Positions 62,312 through 64,000 of a stretch of DNA of 64,000 bases are shown here, piece by piece. Where the stretch lies: the NCBI RefSeq assembly GCF_000934685.1, contig NZ_JYNQ01000001.1, positions 868,001 through 932,000 on the forward strand, given 5' to 3'. The notes under the pieces are model-generated. The model did not search any database. It was not told where the DNA came from and worked only from the letters and a program-made list of their open reading frames with translations. Every line of letters starts with the position of its first letter. Position 1 is the stretch's first letter. Both the position numbers and the translations under genes were made by a program. This stretch comes from Lacinutrix sp. Hel_I_90. Its GTDB lineage: Bacteria > Bacteroidota > Bacteroidia > Flavobacteriales > Flavobacteriaceae.

Positions 62312-63586
62312 TTACCCGTTGAATAGAGGTAAATTACTCATCATTGCGTTAACTTTAACAGCAACAGATTCTAACACATCACTATTATCATGGTTAGTAA
62401 TAACTTCGTCGATGAGATCAACAATTCCTTGCATATCATGCTCTTTTAATCCGCGTGTTGTAATTGCTGCCGTTCCAACTCTTATTCCAGAGGTAACAAA
62501 TGGTGATTTATCATCAAAAGGGACCATGTTTTTATTAACCGTAATATCTGCTTTTACTAAAGCCTGCTCTGCTTCTTTTCCCGTAATTTTTTTATTTCTT
62601 AAATCTATAAGCATCATATGGTTATCTGTACCTCCAGAAATAATTTTATACCCTTTTTCAACAAAAGCATTTGCCATGGCTTCAGCATTTTTCTTTACCT
62701 GTAACATGTAATGCATGAACTCATCGGTTAATGCTTCACCAAAAGCAATTGCTTTTGCAGCTATAATATGTTCTAATGGTCCACCTTGATTTCCAGGAAA
62801 CACGCCAGAATCTAATAAAGAAGACATCATTTTTAGGTTTCCGTTCTTTAATTTTTGCCCGAAAGGGTTTTCAAAATCTTTTCCCATTAAAATCATCCCC
62901 CCTCTAGGACCACGAAGTGTTTTATGCGTCGTCGTCGTCACAATATGACAATACGGAATAGGGTCATTTAAAATACCTTTTGCAATTAATCCTGCAGGAT
63001 GCGAAACATCTCCTAATAAAAGGGCTCCAACACTATCTGCAATTTCACGGAAACGCTTAAAATCGATATCTCTAGAATATGCCGAGGCACCCGCAATAAT
63101 CATTTGAGGTTTTTCTCGCGTTGCAATTTCTTGAATTTTATCATAATTCAAAACACCAGTTGCCTCTTCTACGCCATAAAATACGGGATTGTATAATTTA
63201 CCCGAAAAATTAACAGGCGAACCATGAGTTAAATGACCGCCATGCGATAAGTCAAATCCCAAAATTTTATCACCCGGATTTAAACAGGCATGATAAACAG
63301 CCGTGTTTGCCTGACTTCCTGAATGTGGTTGTACGTTTGCATAAGCAGCACCAAACAATGTTTTTGCTCGATCTATGGCTATTAGCTCTACTTCATCAAC
63401 GACTTCACAGCCACCATAATAGCGCTTTCCAGGATAACCTTCAGCATATTTATTAGTTAAAACAGAGCCTGCAGCTTCCATAACCTGTTCACTTACAAAG
63501 TTTTCTGAGGCTATGAGCTCTAAACCATTAAGTTGTCGTTCTTTTTCTGCTTGGATAAGTTCAAATATTTGTTCGTCGCGTTGCAT
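62312..63586 (-). CDS. glyA: Serine hydroxymethyltransferase
   Basis: PLP enzyme that converts serine and tetrahydrofolate to glycine and methylene-tetrahydrofolate. 424 residues from the ATG at 63586 ([18 protein letters not shown]); an upstream ATG adds an N-terminus foreign to the family. Diagnostic blocks: [38 protein letters not shown] near the N-terminus and [18 protein letters not shown] with the PLP-binding lysine (HKTLRG). It stands alone. The divergent fumarylacetoacetase gene starts about 210 bases away. Confidence 0.97.
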   Translation of the reverse strand: MQRDEQIFELIQAEKERQLNGLELIASENFVSEQVMEAAGSVLTNKYAEGYPGKRYYGGCEVVDEVELIAIDRAKTLFGAAYANVQPHSGSQANTAVYHACLNPGDKILGFDLSHGGHLTHGSPVNFSGKLYNPVFYGVEEATGVLNYDKIQEIATREKPQMIIAGASAYSRDIDFKRFREIADSVGALLLGDVSHPAGLIAKGILNDPIPYCHIVTTTTHKTLRGPRGGMILMGKDFENPFGQKLKNGNLKMMSSLLDSGVFPGNQGGPLEHIIAAKAIAFGEALTDEFMHYMLQVKKNAEAMANAFVEKGYKIISGGTDNHMMLIDLRNKKITGKEAEQALVKADITVNKNMVPFDDKSPFVTSGIRVGTAAITTRGLKEHDMQGIVDLIDEVITNHDNSDVLESVAVKVNAMMSNLPLFNG

Positions 63587-63755
63587 AAATAAAGGATTGA
63601 AATAATTATCTTCAAAAATAATAAATACGCGCATGAAACTCTTCAAAAAAAAATAAAATTAAACCAATTGTTATTAACTATTATACCTTAGTTTTAAACA
63701 AAGCATTTTATCTATAATTTAATTTTAAAATCAATTCATTTAAAAAAAAATTATG

Positions 63756-63763
63756 TAGGTTTG
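63756..63763 (+). promoter_or_regulatory. TAnnTTTG promoter of the fumarylacetoacetase gene
   Basis: TAGGTTTG is a perfect -7 element, 34 bases before the ATG at 63798. No good TTTG was found near -33. Confidence 0.6.
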
Positions 63764-63797
63764 ATAAGTCTTTAAACAATAAATCAAAATAAAAATT

Positions 63798-64000
63798 ATG
63801 CCTATAACTGCAAATAATCCAGATAGAAAATCGTGGCTACACGTCGATAAATACTCAGATTTCCCAATTCAAAACATTCCTTTTGGTGTTTTTTTAACAC
63901 GAGATGACATTATAACTATTGGAACAAGAATTGGGGATACCGCTATAGATCTAGGTGCTTTACACCAGTTAGGCTATTTTGACGGCATCCCATTAACAGA
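63798..64000 (+). CDS. Fumarylacetoacetase, N-terminal part
   Basis: The last gene runs off the window after 67 codons: MPITANNPDRKSWLHVDKYSDFPIQNIPFGVF, then TIGTRIGDTAIDLGALHQLGYFDG. The pairing of SDFPIQNIPFGVF with IGTRIGD.AIDL is the N-terminal SH3-like domain of fumarylacetoacetate hydrolase, last enzyme of tyrosine and phenylalanine breakdown. The catalytic residues lie outside the window. Confidence 0.9.
   Translation, partial: MPITANNPDRKSWLHVDKYSDFPIQNIPFGVFLTRDDIITIGTRIGDTAIDLGALHQLGYFDGIPLT

Noticed and set aside
1-64000. CRISPR arrays, tRNAs, rRNAs, prophage
   Set aside because: No regularly spaced repeats, no tRNA cloverleaf or rRNA tracts, and no phage structural genes were seen on reading both strands.

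Overview
This AT-rich window looks like a piece of a chromosome from a marine-type Flavobacteriaceae bacterium (Bacteroidota). The evidence is the TAnnTTTG promoter elements without strong Shine-Dalgarno sites, many Bacteroidota-style lipoproteins, C-terminal type IX secretion (T9SS) sorting domains, and family content such as PheT, ABC-F, DUF202 and TlpA-like lipoproteins. No rRNA, tRNA or CRISPR array was seen. One RNA gene is supported: a small SRP RNA on the minus strand near 56.2 kb. The genus cannot be fixed from the sequence alone.

Layout. 0-0.6 kb: the 3' part of an IS3-family transposase whose right end abuts a lipoprotein-like gene. 1.5-7.2 kb: a propeller-type lipoprotein, a divergent pair acting on lipid phosphates (lipid kinase and App1-like phosphatase), a DUF202 protein and a SLC13-type transporter. 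7.2-13.8 kb: an accessory, decaying region holding a dead copy of the same IS carrying a REP-like palindrome, orphan lipoprotein and membrane genes, an MscS/serine-hydrolase pair, relic fragments (zinc-ribbon, DUF2975-like and XRE-like) and a family of interspersed intergenic repeats that recalls cassette arrays. 13.8-15.9 kb: an APC amino-acid permease interrupted by an in-frame TAA.

16-28 kb: an 11-gene minus-strand operon behind a Crp/Fnr-type regulator gene. It holds two acyl-CoA dehydrogenases, an APH-type kinase overlapping one of them, a small DUF1330 protein, three SDRs, two zinc-free MDR reductases, a MaoC hydratase and an acyl-CoA ligase. The kinase and dehydrogenase pairing resembles ACAD10/ACAD11 and the lva (levulinate) operon, so catabolism of 4-hydroxy acids or related lipid-derived acids is my main functional hypothesis.

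30-34.5 kb: a sulfide/persulfide cluster with a persulfide dioxygenase-rhodanese fusion, a broken sulfide:quinone oxidoreductase, a secreted rhodanese, a thioredoxin with an internal deletion and a TPMT-like methyltransferase. Two promoters here carry the same GTAAC-N4-GTTAC palindrome at identical spacing from their -7 elements, implying one shared regulator.

35-64 kb: mostly intact chromosome. It contains an HxlR regulator with a divergent VOC protein and a royal-jelly-type lipoprotein, another nonsense-interrupted lipoprotein, a flavoprotein, TlpA-like lipoproteins, acidic secreted proteins, a T9SS-exported endonuclease I, PheT, an ABC-F ATPase, transaldolase, SRP RNA, a glutaminyl cyclase, a T9SS-exported FG-GAP protein, GlyA, and the start of a fumarylacetoacetase gene running off the end. 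The number of broken genes (APC permease, SQR, lipoprotein, IS copy, several relics) points to ongoing gene loss, or in part to base-calling errors that resequencing would settle.
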